In this document: positions 41,124-49,148 of the stretch, piece after piece
How positions within the stretch are numbered: the first letter of the stretch is position 1
Layout of the letters: every line of letters starts with the position of its first letter
DNA from: Anaerolineae bacterium
Lineage (GTDB): Bacteria > Chloroflexota > Anaerolineae > UBA3071
Length of the DNA: 54,597 bases
NCBI GenBank assembly: GCA_029907105.1
Contig: JARYMM010000022.1
Location: forward strand, 1-54,597
Direction: 5' to 3'
Notes under the pieces: generated by a model
Database searches by the model: none
What the model was told of the DNA's origin: nothing
Seen by the model: the letters and a program-made list of their open reading frames with translations, nothing else
Program-made: the position numbers and the translations under genes

Positions 41124-42149
41124 ATGGCCGTGACGATTCTCAGCCGGCGGCAGCCGTTTCGCGGCCTGCGTCGCCTCAATCCCTATCGTGACCTGCGCCA
41201 GGTGACGGCGCTTATCGCCGAGACCTTCGGCGCCGACCTGGACGCCGAGGGACGGGCCGCGCTGCGCGACATGCGGGTGCTCGGCTGGCTTGGCCCGCTG
41301 GTGGCCTTTGTGCTGGTCGCCGACCCACAACTGCAGCGCATGCTCCAGGGCTACGTCTGGATCGAAGAGGGGCGGGTGGTGGGCAACCTGAGCCTGCAGA
41401 GCGGCCTGCGCTACGGGGAGCGCTGGCACATCTCCAACGTGGCCGTCGCCCCCGCCTACCGCGGCCGCGGCATCGCCCGGGCTCTGGTGGAGGCAGCGCT
41501 GGAGGAAGTGGAACGGGAAGGCGGCGGCTGGGCCACGCTGCAGGTGGAAGCGGAAAACGAGGCCGCCTGCCGGCTGTACGCCGGATTGGGCTTCGAGGCT
41601 TTGGGCGGGATGGCCTGTCTGCACCTGGCGAAGCCGCCGGCCACCCCGCCGCCGACAACCCCCATCCCTTCCCTGCGTCCCTGGCGCGCCGACGACTGGC
41701 ATGGGGAGTACGAGCTGGCCAGGACGGTCATACCTGCCCTGCTGCAATGGTGGCAGCCGTTGCGCTCGGAGGCCTTTCGCCGCTACGCGGAGGATTGGCT
41801 GGGCGAGGCGTTCAACCGCCTCATCGGGCGGCAGCGCACCTACCACTGGGTGGTGGAGGCAGGGGCAGGTCTGAGACCCGCCCATCAGGGCCGGCTGGCC
41901 GCCTCGCTCTGGCTGCGCGCGGCGGGCTGGCGGGGCGAGCACCGCCTGCGCCTGATGGTGCATCCCGAGGCCCGCGGCGCGCTGGAGGAGCCGCTGCTGC
42001 GGCAGGCGCTGGCCGTCCTGTCCGCCTGCCCGCCCCGGCCGACGGTGGCCCAGCACCCGGCCGGGGATCAGCAGGCCATCGAAGCCTTCCTGACCCACGG
42101 CTTCCTCCTGCGCCGCACGCTGGTGGCGATGAGGAAGAGGATTCGCTAG
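41124..42149 (+). CDS. Tandem GNAT acetyltransferase
   Basis: This 341-residue protein has a first GNAT domain (about 25-170) with the acetyl-CoA loop SNVAVAPAYRGRGIARALVE and LQVEAENEAACRLYAGLGFE. A second, weaker GNAT-like domain (about 180-340) ends in THGFLLRRTLVAMRKR. The first is likely active on an amine; the second has lost a clear Q/RxxGxG/A loop. Residues about 247-254 (GAGLRPAH) come from a short inverted repeat and may be an insert. It follows the methyltransferase by 20 bases, so the two may share a transcript. Confidence 0.85.
   Translation: MAVTILSRRQPFRGLRRLNPYRDLRQVTALIAETFGADLDAEGRAALRDMRVLGWLGPLVAFVLVADPQLQRMLQGYVWIEEGRVVGNLSLQSGLRYGERWHISNVAVAPAYRGRGIARALVEAALEEVEREGGGWATLQVEAENEAACRLYAGLGFEALGGMACLHLAKPPATPPPTTPIPSLRPWRADDWHGEYELARTVIPALLQWWQPLRSEAFRRYAEDWLGEAFNRLIGRQRTYHWVVEAGAGLRPAHQGRLAASLWLRAAGWRGEHRLRLMVHPEARGALEEPLLRQALAVLSACPPRPTVAQHPAGDQQAIEAFLTHGFLLRRTLVAMRKRIR
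41863..41883. repeat. Short inverted repeat inside the GNAT gene
   Basis: GGGCAGGTCT (41863-41872) and AGACCCGCCC (41874-41883) are inverse complements with one mismatch. They are in frame in the linker of the second domain. Confidence 0.5.
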
Positions 42150-42190
42150 GTGGGACAGGTTGCAGATCTGCCCCTGCAGTGGATGGCATG

Positions 42191-42250
42191 AAGACGAAGG
42201 ACGAAGGAAAGACGGATTCGTCGTTGGTCCTTCGTCTTTGGTCGGTCTTT
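42191..42250. repeat. Quasi-palindromic GACGAAGGAC island
   Basis: AAGACGAAGGAC (42191-42202) and GTCCTTCGTCTT (42227-42238) form a perfect 12-base inverted repeat amid degenerate copies of the same unit. The unit is shared with the intragenic island at 28031. It fills the gap before the SHOCT-like gene. Confidence 0.8.
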
Positions 42251-42288
42251 GACAAGCTCCAGCTCGCTGCGATAGGAGGTAATGAGGA

Positions 42289-42666
42289 ATGACGACCACA
42301 GAGGAACGACTGCGTATCCTGAAGATGATCGAGGATGGCGTGATCACCGCCGAAGAGGGGGCCAGGCTCCTGGAGGCCCTGGAAGAAGCGGGGCCGAAGC
42401 GAGAGCCGCCGCACAGCGAGGCCACGCCGCCGCGCTGGTTCCGCGTGCGGGTTACCGATCTCCGGTCGGGCAAGGCGAAGGCCAACGTCAATATCCCCGT
42501 GGGACTGGTGGACGTGGGGCTGAAGATAGGCGCTCGTTTCAGGCCGGACATCGAGGGCCTGGATTTCTCCACGGTGGCCGAGGCCCTTCGCCGGGGTGTG
42601 CAGGGCAAGATCTGCGACATCGAAGACGCCCAGAGCAGTGAAAGGGTGGAAATCTATGTGGAATAA
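42289..42666 (+). CDS. SHOCT-like domain protein (YvlB N-terminal type)
   Basis: The 125-residue protein begins with a SHOCT-like helix pair (RILKMIEDGVITAEEGARLL, then EALEEAG), as in the N terminus of YvlB/LiaX-type DUF4097 proteins. After a charged linker a beta-rich part follows (RWFRVRVTDLRSGKAKANVN and VDVGLKIGARF). It resembles a DUF4097 piece but is too short to form the whole beta helix. The ATG follows ATAGGAGG. The last bases overlap the GH3 start, so the two are coupled. An envelope-stress sensing role is possible by family analogy. Confidence 0.8.
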   Translation: MTTTEERLRILKMIEDGVITAEEGARLLEALEEAGPKREPPHSEATPPRWFRVRVTDLRSGKAKANVNIPVGLVDVGLKIGARFRPDIEGLDFSTVAEALRRGVQGKICDIEDAQSSERVEIYVE

Positions 42667-43795
42667 CAACCCCCAGGCCATGCTCAACGCCCTTTTGCAG
42701 CCCTGGCACGACGCTGTGCAGGACCCACTCAAGGCGCAACAGGCTGTGCTGCACCGCCTGCTGGCGATCTATGCCCAGACCGGCTACGGCCAGCAGCACG
42801 GCGCGGCCCATGTGGGCAGTGTCGAGGACTACCGCCGCGCCTTCCCCGTGGCCACCTACGAGGACTACAAGCCGCTCATCGAGCGGGTGATGGCCGGCGA
42901 GGTGGGCCTGCTGCTGCACGAGGAGCCGATCGGCTGGGCGATCACCCGCGGCACGACGAAGGGCGAGTCGAAATTCATCCCCATGACGCCCACCGACCTG
43001 CGCATGCGCGTCAGTGCCGGGCGGGCCATGATGAACTATGTGGCCACCAGTGGCCGCTTTGACCTCTTCCAGGGCGTCAACCTGAACCTGAATTTCCCCT
43101 CCGTGGTGGGCAAGGTGCGGGTGGGAGAGCGGGAGGTGGAGTACGGCTATAGCTCGGGCATCTACACGAAGTACGTGTCGGCCCAGACGCCCATCCGTTC
43201 GGTACCTGCGCAGGAGGAGATTGATGCGCTGGGCGGCGGCAAAACGGCGCGCGATTGGGAGGCGCGCTTCGAGCTGGCTTACCAGAAGTGTAAAGAGGAG
43301 AACGTGACACTGGTGGGGGGCGTGGTCATGACGGCACTGCGCTTCGGGCGCTACCTGCGCCGGAGGCACGGGGTCTACCCCAAGCAGTTGTGGCAGACGC
43401 AGGTCATGACCCTGGGCAGCGCGCCGGGCATCAACACCCGCTATGCGCCGGCGCTGCAGGCGCTTTACGGGCGGGTGGCCATCCGTGAGATTTACGGGAC
43501 CACCGAGGGCATGTTTGGCCAGCAGCGGGACGAGCAGCGGGCCTGGGTGCCCAACTACGACCTCTTCTTCTTCGAGGTGCAGACGCGCTCAGGGCTCAAG
43601 ATGCTGCACGAGATGCGCCGTGGCGAACTGGGCAGCCTGGTCGTCTCCACGCCGGTCCTGCCCCGCTATAAGATCGGCGACCTGATCCTGGCCCTCCGCC
43701 CGCCCTACTTCCGCTGCATCGGCCGCGACCATTGGTGGACGCCGCTGAGCTACGCCTGGGATGAGTTCAGGACGCTCAACCTGGGCCGGCTGTGA
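42656..43795 (+). CDS. GH3-family acyl-adenylate synthetase-like protein
   Basis: This 379-residue protein resembles bacterial GH3 (auxin-responsive promoter) proteins, ANL-fold enzymes that adenylate carboxylic acids and join them to amines. Matching elements are TYEDYKPLIERVMAGEVG, WAITRGTTKGESKFIPMT (the P-loop-like TSGTT region), IREIYGTTEGMFGQQ (adenine site) and GELGSLVVSTPVLPRYKIGD. It is short of the usual 500-550 residues and ends just after the hinge. The C-terminal lid domain is therefore missing or it is a short bacterial type. ATG 42656 overlaps the SHOCT-like gene. The substrate is unknown. Confidence 0.8.
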   Translation: MWNNNPQAMLNALLQPWHDAVQDPLKAQQAVLHRLLAIYAQTGYGQQHGAAHVGSVEDYRRAFPVATYEDYKPLIERVMAGEVGLLLHEEPIGWAITRGTTKGESKFIPMTPTDLRMRVSAGRAMMNYVATSGRFDLFQGVNLNLNFPSVVGKVRVGEREVEYGYSSGIYTKYVSAQTPIRSVPAQEEIDALGGGKTARDWEARFELAYQKCKEENVTLVGGVVMTALRFGRYLRRRHGVYPKQLWQTQVMTLGSAPGINTRYAPALQALYGRVAIREIYGTTEGMFGQQRDEQRAWVPNYDLFFFEVQTRSGLKMLHEMRRGELGSLVVSTPVLPRYKIGDLILALRPPYFRCIGRDHWWTPLSYAWDEFRTLNLGRL

Positions 43796-43987
43796 TCGTC
43801 ACGCGCAAACCGCGCTGCGCAGCAGTCTCCTGGAATCAAAACTTCGCCCCTTCGGGGCGCGCAATGACGCTAAGCCACCGCTATATCTCACGTTGCAAGG
43901 CCGAAGGCAGGCAATTATTCGTTGCCATTTATACATTATATCATACATCGCATAGCGCTGTGCAGTCAAATCGAAGGGACGCCGATT

Positions 43988-44015
43988 TTGTCCGGTGACG
44001 TTCTGGGCATATAAT
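43988..44015 (+). promoter_or_regulatory. Promoter for a likely leaderless helicase mRNA
   Basis: A -35-like TTGTCC (43988-43993), 16 bases, and a consensus -10 TATAAT (44010-44015). The ATG at 44022 is seven bases after the -10 box, at the expected transcription start, and no ribosome binding site is seen. From 43796 to 43987 there is only a degenerate repeat (43818-43875) and AT-rich sequence. Confidence 0.6.
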
Positions 44016-44021
44016 GTCGTT

Positions 44022-46685
44022 ATGTCCCTCGATACGCTGTTGCACGAGTTGCGCCTCGATCCCGGCTTCATGCGTCAGGTGGCAGCCTGGCGACGTTTCC
44101 CGCCGCGCCCGGCCCGCACCGCCGACTTCCCGCCTGCGTTCGACCCGCGGCTGGTAGCCAGCTTACGCGCTCGCGGCATCGAGCGGCTGTACAGCCACCA
44201 GGCCACGGCGGTAGCCGCTGCCCTGCGCGGCGAGCACGTGGCCGTCGTCACCCCGGCGGCCAGCGGCAAGACCCTCTGCTACAACCTGCCCGTCCTGCAC
44301 ACGCTGCTCAACGACCCCTCCGCCCGCGCCCTCTACCTCTTTCCCACCAAGGCGCTGGCGCAGGACCAACTGGCGGAATTACGCACGTTTGCCCAATCCT
44401 CCGCGCTATCAGCCATTGGCCATTGGCCATTCGCCGTCTATGACGGCGATACGCCAAAGGCGGAACGGCCGCGCATCCGCCGTGCGGCGCGGCTGCTCAT
44501 CACCAACCCCGACATGCTGCACACGGGCATCCTGCCCCACCACACGCAATGGGCCGACCTCTTCGCCAACCTGCGCTACGTCGTCCTGGACGAAGTGCAC
44601 GCTTATCGCGGCGTCTTCGGCTCGCACGTGGCCAATGTGCTGCGCAGGCTGCGCCGCATCTGCCAGTTCCACGGCTCGCAGCCGCAGTTCATCTGCTGCT
44701 CGGCCACCATCGCCAACCCGCAGGAGCACGCCGAACGGCTGCTGGAAGTTCCGGTGACGCTGGTGGACGACGACGGCTCGCCCAGGGGCGAAAAGCACTT
44801 CCTGCTCTATAACCCGCCGCTGGTGGACCGCGAGCTGGGCATTCGCCGCAGCCACCTGCTGGAAGCGCGGGGCATCGCCGGCCGCCTGCTCGACGCCGAC
44901 GTGCAGACCATCGTCTTCGCCCGCGCCCGGCTGACGGTCGAAATCCTGTTGACCTATTTGCGGGATTGGGTAGAAAGGGCGGACAGGGAGACGGGGGGAA
45001 GGGGAGACAAGGAGAGGGAAAGGAGGGAAGGGGAAGGGGCTGAAAGGGCTGAGGGAATTGAAGGGGTTGAGGGGATGGTGCGGGGGTATCGGGGAGGGTA
45101 TCTGCCCCAGCAGCGGCGGGAGATCGAGCAAGGGCTGCGCCAGGGGAGTGTGCGCGGCGTGGTGGCCACCAATGCCCTGGAGCTGGGCATTGACATCGGC
45201 CAGCTTTCGGCGGCGGTGCTGGTAGGCTATCCGGGCACCATCGCCAGCGCCTGGCAGCAGGCCGGCCGCGCCGGGCGGCGCACGGAGACCTCCCTGGCTG
45301 TGCTGGTGGCCAGCGCTTCGCCGCTGGACCAGTATCTGGTCGCCCACCCCGACTACCTCTTCGAGCGCAGCCCCGAACAGGCCCTCATCCACCCCGATAA
45401 CCTGGTCATCCTGCTGCACCACCTGCGCTGTGCGGCCTTCGAGCTGCCCTTCGCCCAGGGGGAAACCTTTGGCGGCTTCGGCGACGTGGCCGCGCTGCTC
45501 GATGTCCTGGCCGAAGAGGGGGAAATGCACCACAGCGCCCAGGCCTACCACTGGATCGGGGAGACCTACCCGGCGCAGGAGGTCTCGCTGCGCACCGCTT
45601 CGCCGGACCGTTTCGTCATCATGGCTGCCGGAGACGCCGATAGCCAGCCGCAGGTCATCGGCGAGGTGGACCGCTTCAGCGTGCCTTTCCTGTTGCACGA
45701 GGGCGCGGTTTACCTGCACGAGGGACAGTCCTACCTGGTGGAGAGGCTGGACTGGGAGGGGCAGCAGGCGTTCGTGCGCGCCGCCGACGTGGGCTACTAT
45801 ACCGATGCCAGCAGCAGCGAGCAGGTGCAGGTGCTGGAGGTTCGGGAGCAGTCGCTGGAGGGCGGGACACTCAAAGCCCACGGCGAGGTGCTGGTGAGGT
45901 GCAAAACCACGGGCTACCGGCGCATCAAGCGCTACACGCACGAGAACCTGGGCTGGGGCGAGATTGACCTGCCGGAGCAGGAACTGGAGACCACCGCCTA
46001 CTGGCTGAGCTTCCCTGAGGAGACGGTGGAACGGCTGCGGCTGAACGGGCTGTGGGTCGGCGACCGCCTGGACTACGGGCCGAACTGGGCGGCGCAGCGG
46101 GAGCGGGCGCGGGCACGGGATGGCTATCGCTGCCGGCACTGCGGCGCTCCCGAACAGCCCGGTCGCCAGCACGAGGTACATCACCTGCGACCCTTCCGCG
46201 AGTTCGGCTATGTGCCGGGCGAGAACGAGGCCTACCTGCTGGCCAACCGGCTGGAGAACCTGGTCACCCTCTGCCCGGCCTGCCATCGCCTGGCGGAAGC
46301 GGGCCAGCGGATGCGCAGCGGGCTGGCCGGCCTGGGCTACGCCCTGAGCTACGTGGCCTCGCTGCACCTGATGTGCGACCCCCGCGACCTGGGCTCGGTC
46401 ACCGAGGCCCGCGCTGCCTCCACCAACCTGCCCACCATCACCCTGTACGAGAAGGTGCCCGGCGGGTTGGGCTTCGCCGGGCGTCTGTACGAGCTGCACA
46501 CCACGCTGCTGCAGGCGGCCCACGAGCTGGTATCCGCCTGCCCCTGCGCCCACGGCTGCCCGGCCTGCGTCGGCCCGGTGCTCGATCCGCAGCAGGAGAC
46601 GAAGGCATTGACCCTGGCGCTCATCGAAGCGGCCCTCACTCCCCGCCAGCTTCACCCACACGCGGCGGGGAAGCCTGTCTCTTGA
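44022..46685 (+). CDS. MrfA/YprA-type DEAD-box helicase with embedded HNH domain
   Basis: This 887-residue superfamily 2 helicase has AVVTPAASGKTLCYNLP (Walker A), YVVLDEVHAYRG (DEVH), FICCSATIANP, GVVATNALELGIDIG and GTIASAWQQAGRAGRR. The C-terminal DUF1998 region ends with a four-cysteine zinc motif (SACPCAHGCPACVGP). Characterised MrfA acts in mitomycin-type DNA repair. Between them an HNH module is inserted (GYRCRHCGAPEQ, VHHLRPFREFG, LVTLCPACHRLAE). Residues about 318-353 are a Glu/Arg/Gly-rich loop encoded by a purine-rich repeat. ATG 44022 seems leaderless. Its last 34 bases overlap the converging sirtuin gene. Confidence 0.88.
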   Translation: MSLDTLLHELRLDPGFMRQVAAWRRFPPRPARTADFPPAFDPRLVASLRARGIERLYSHQATAVAAALRGEHVAVVTPAASGKTLCYNLPVLHTLLNDPSARALYLFPTKALAQDQLAELRTFAQSSALSAIGHWPFAVYDGDTPKAERPRIRRAARLLITNPDMLHTGILPHHTQWADLFANLRYVVLDEVHAYRGVFGSHVANVLRRLRRICQFHGSQPQFICCSATIANPQEHAERLLEVPVTLVDDDGSPRGEKHFLLYNPPLVDRELGIRRSHLLEARGIAGRLLDADVQTIVFARARLTVEILLTYLRDWVERADRETGGRGDKERERREGEGAERAEGIEGVEGMVRGYRGGYLPQQRREIEQGLRQGSVRGVVATNALELGIDIGQLSAAVLVGYPGTIASAWQQAGRAGRRTETSLAVLVASASPLDQYLVAHPDYLFERSPEQALIHPDNLVILLHHLRCAAFELPFAQGETFGGFGDVAALLDVLAEEGEMHHSAQAYHWIGETYPAQEVSLRTASPDRFVIMAAGDADSQPQVIGEVDRFSVPFLLHEGAVYLHEGQSYLVERLDWEGQQAFVRAADVGYYTDASSSEQVQVLEVREQSLEGGTLKAHGEVLVRCKTTGYRRIKRYTHENLGWGEIDLPEQELETTAYWLSFPEETVERLRLNGLWVGDRLDYGPNWAAQRERARARDGYRCRHCGAPEQPGRQHEVHHLRPFREFGYVPGENEAYLLANRLENLVTLCPACHRLAEAGQRMRSGLAGLGYALSYVASLHLMCDPRDLGSVTEARAASTNLPTITLYEKVPGGLGFAGRLYELHTTLLQAAHELVSACPCAHGCPACVGPVLDPQQETKALTLALIEAALTPRQLHPHAAGKPVS
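44971..45080. repeat. Purine-rich in-frame repeat inside the helicase gene
   Basis: About 110 bases of almost pure purine made from GGGGAGACAAGGAGAGG-like units, with no inverted half. The units match those of the island at 5773. Translation gives RETGGRGDKERERREGEG and similar, just before YRGGYLPQQRREIE. A small TTGGCCATTGGCCATT repeat also lies at 44414-44430. Confidence 0.8.
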
Positions 46686-47437
46686 CCGGGGGTAATGGTG
46701 GCCAGCGTATCCACCACCTTGGGCAATACCTGCCCGGCCGGGCCCTGCAGGAAGATGTCGGCCAGGGGGGTGATGTCGCTGGGGTTGGGATTGACTTCGA
46801 TGACGGGGCTGCCGGCGCGGTGGGCGTACAGGGGCAGGGAGGCCGCCGGCTGCACCAGCCCCGAGGTGCCCACCACCAGCATGGCATCGCAGGTGCTGCT
46901 TTCGGCGAAGGCCCGCTCGATGGCTTCGGCGGGCAGCATCTCGCCGAACCAGACCACGTCCGGCCGCAACAACGCGCCGCAGCGGGGGCAGCGGGGCGGT
47001 ACATCCGTCTGGTCGGCGAAGTCGGCGCGGGTGAACCCCGTGTGTCCGCCCAGGCACTTGTAGTACCGCCAGTTGCCGTGCAGCTCGATGACATCGCTGG
47101 AGCCCGCGGCGCGGTGCAGGTCGTCAATGTTCTGGGTGATGACGACCACGCGGGGCAGGTAGCGTTCCAATGCGGCGATGGCCCGATGGCCGGGGTTGGG
47201 CGTGACCTGTTCGATGCGCCCAAAGCGATAGGCGTACCATTCCCACACCCGCCGGGGGTTGCGCCTGAAGCCCTCCATGGTGGCCAGTTCGCCGGGATCG
47301 TAGCGTGCCCAGAGCCCTTCCTGCGCCTCGCGGAAGGTAGGGATGCCGCTCTCTTTGGAAACGCCGGCGCCGGTGAAGACGACCAGGCGCTGGCTGCGAG
47401 CCAGAATCCCCGCTGCCCTTCGGATCAGTTGCTCCAC
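46652..47437 (-). CDS. Sirtuin (NAD-dependent protein deacylase, CobB-like)
   Basis: The 261-residue protein removes acyl groups from lysines using NAD. Signatures are VVFTGAGVSKESGIPTFR, VVITQNIDDLHRAAGS, VIELHGNW and LVVGTSGLVQPAASLP. WYAYRF near residue 70 offers the Tyr and Arg that class III sirtuins use for acidic acyl groups. The zinc site is unusual: the second pair is CPRC, but the first has one Cys followed by Gly-Gly-His (KCLGGH). GTG 47437 follows GGAGGGGGT; TTG 47458 is possible. It overlaps the helicase 3' end by 34 bases. Confidence 0.9.
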   Translation of the reverse strand: MEQLIRRAAGILARSQRLVVFTGAGVSKESGIPTFREAQEGLWARYDPGELATMEGFRRNPRRVWEWYAYRFGRIEQVTPNPGHRAIAALERYLPRVVVITQNIDDLHRAAGSSDVIELHGNWRYYKCLGGHTGFTRADFADQTDVPPRCPRCGALLRPDVVWFGEMLPAEAIERAFAESSTCDAMLVVGTSGLVQPAASLPLYAHRAGSPVIEVNPNPSDITPLADIFLQGPAGQVLPKVVDTLATITPGQETGFPAACG

Positions 47438-47467
47438 TCCACCCCCTCCAACTTCCAATGTCCTAAT

Positions 47468-48118
47468 CTACCAGTTCTCTATGGGCCAACCGCGCCGTTC
47501 TGCCAGGCGACGCAGGCGGCGGTCAGGGTTGACAACTACCGGATGCCCCACCCGTTCCAGCATGGGCAGGTCCTCGTAGCCGTCGCTGTAGAAGGTGCTC
47601 TGCCCCAGGTCAATGTCGTTGCGGGCGGCGAACTGCTCGGCCAGCAGCACTTTGCCCGGGCCGTAGCATACCGGCTCCACCAGCCGGCCGGTGAAGCGGC
47701 CATCCTTCACCTCCAGATAGGTGCACAGGTAGTCCGGGATGTTCAGCCGCTCCGCCAGCGGCCGCACCACGTAGACGGTGGCCGCCGAAAGCACCACCAG
47801 CCGGTGGCCCTGCGCCCGATGTTCCTCGATGCGCCGCACGGCTGCCTCGGCGATGTGCGGCGCGACCCACTCCTCGAACCAGGCATCGGTCTCCTCCTGC
47901 AACGGTTCCTCCTCCTGGCCGGGGGACATCATCAACATGCGCATCATGGCCCGGGGGAAATCCATGAACCCCAGGGCGTACCACAGAAACCACCGGGAGA
48001 TGCGCAGCCACTCCCGCGCCCGAATGCGCCCCGTCTGCATCAGGTAGCGCAGGTACAGCCGACCCGAACTATCGTTCAGGATCGTGCGATCCATATCGAA
48101 GAAGGCAGCAATGGTCAT
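47468..48118 (-). CDS. HAD-superfamily phosphatase (SerB-like, subfamily IB)
   Basis: The 216-residue protein has the HAD motifs FFDMDRTIL (Asp nucleophile and acid/base), VVLSAATVYVV (Ser), GPGKVLLAEQF (Lys) and FYSDGYEDLPML (metal Asp). A helical cap with RAREWLRISRWFLWYALGFM lies after motif I, typical of subfamily IB phosphatases related to phosphoserine phosphatase. ATG 48118 overlaps the LysE stop by four bases, so the genes are coupled. The much longer reading frame upstream is a shadow of the LysE gene. The substrate is unknown. Confidence 0.88.
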   Translation of the reverse strand: MTIAAFFDMDRTILNDSSGRLYLRYLMQTGRIRAREWLRISRWFLWYALGFMDFPRAMMRMLMMSPGQEEEPLQEETDAWFEEWVAPHIAEAAVRRIEEHRAQGHRLVVLSAATVYVVRPLAERLNIPDYLCTYLEVKDGRFTGRLVEPVCYGPGKVLLAEQFAARNDIDLGQSTFYSDGYEDLPMLERVGHPVVVNPDRRLRRLAERRGWPIENW

Positions 48119-48741
48119 TGTGCAACCCAACCTCCGCTCCACGCCTGGCGGACCAGCAACAGGCCCAGGGCGATCATGGCCACGCCCAGAAGGTTCAGCG
48201 CCAGCCGGTAAACACGCGGCGACAAGGCCCGACTCTGCCGTGCCACCAGCCAGGCAACGATCACTTTGGAGCCCACCAACAGGGCGTAGAAGCCGAGCAG
48301 GAAAGCGGCAGCGTAGGCGGTGCCCTCTCGCCAGCCGGCCAACAGCGTCGGCCCGCCCACCGTGGCCCAGAAGAGGTACGGGTGCGGGTTGAGGGCGTTG
48401 ACCAGCGCCCCCTGCCACAGCTCGCTTCGCCCGATACTGTTTCCCTCTATCTGTCCTGGCAGTTCCCTACGGCGGGCGGCGCGCAGGGCATCCACGCCCA
48501 GGTAAACGACCAGCAACCCGCCGGCCGCGGTGACTGCCGTCAGCGCCCAGGGCGGCAGGCGGTCGAGCAGCAGCAACGACAGGGCGATGATAGGGGCATC
48601 GGTGACGAAGGGGGCCAGTGCCACTAACAGGCCGCCGGTGAGCCCGCGGCGCAGGGCAGCGGTGATCACCAGCGTGAGCAACGGTCCTGGGGTGATCCCC
48701 GCGCTCAAGCCCAATGTGAGACCGAGAAACAAGTAGTGCAT
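48115..48741 (-). CDS. LysE-family exporter
   Basis: This 208-residue membrane protein has six hydrophobic segments, beginning LFLGLTLGLSAGITPGPLLT with the GxTPGP motif of LysE/RhtB amino-acid exporters. LVNALNPHPYLFWATVGGP is a second typical element. It likely exports an amino acid or derivative by proton exchange. I chose ATG 48741 because it gives the family start; an upstream TTG at 48768 would add nine residues. It is coupled to the HAD phosphatase gene by ATGA. Confidence 0.87.
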   Translation of the reverse strand: MHYLFLGLTLGLSAGITPGPLLTLVITAALRRGLTGGLLVALAPFVTDAPIIALSLLLLDRLPPWALTAVTAAGGLLVVYLGVDALRAARRRELPGQIEGNSIGRSELWQGALVNALNPHPYLFWATVGGPTLLAGWREGTAYAAAFLLGFYALLVGSKVIVAWLVARQSRALSPRVYRLALNLLGVAMIALGLLLVRQAWSGGWVAQ

Positions 48742-48773
48742 TTGACGAAAGGGAGACGCTCTTACCAAACCCT

Positions 48774-49148
48774 TCAGGGGTCTCTGAGATCGAAAGAGAG
48801 GTTCTTACCGTCAAGGGTCAGGATGAAGTGATTAAGGATATCGCGTCCCAGCAGGACATCCTTTCTTGGCGATACCGTGACCTCAACATCCTGAAAGATA
48901 TGACCTTCCACCTCAAAGGTCACATCGTAGGTGGGTAACAAAACCACTCGGCGATCGTAGCCGCTGGCCAAGATATCTCCCATGGGCTCAAGGGCCAGTT
49001 CTACTATGGTTGTCTGGGGTAGGACGGACATCGCGGCCCCGCTATCTATTTTGGCCGGCAGGGAAGCGGACGTTTTCGTGTCCGGATTGGTTATCAGGAC
49101 TGACACGTATGCTGCCGGAGGGTCCACGGTAGTGTCATAACGATACAC
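48774..49148 (-). CDS. Retropepsin-like aspartic protease
   Basis: The 124-residue protein has the single-domain retropepsin pattern. AKIDSGAAMSVLPQ holds the catalytic Asp-Ser-Gly near residue 35. Flap-like DILASGYDRRVVLLPTYDV follows, then VSPRKDVLLGRDILNHF with the LLGRDIL motif that ends the fold. It would act as a dimer. GTG 49148 overlaps the preceding stop by 14 bases and follows AGAGGTG. Its coupled neighbour is a Phd-DUF5678-type protein, a pair seen often in Chloroflexota and Cyanobacteria. Protease activity is predicted only. Confidence 0.78.
   Translation of the reverse strand: MYRYDTTVDPPAAYVSVLITNPDTKTSASLPAKIDSGAAMSVLPQTTIVELALEPMGDILASGYDRRVVLLPTYDVTFEVEGHIFQDVEVTVSPRKDVLLGRDILNHFILTLDGKNLSFDLRDP

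Noticed and set aside
44409..47057. An 882-codon minus-strand frame opposite the helicase
   Set aside because: The plus strand has all helicase motifs; the antisense product shows no domain.
46052..48211. A 719-codon plus-strand frame across sirtuin and HAD genes
   Set aside because: It is antisense to two genes with clear catalytic motifs and itself has no recognisable domain.
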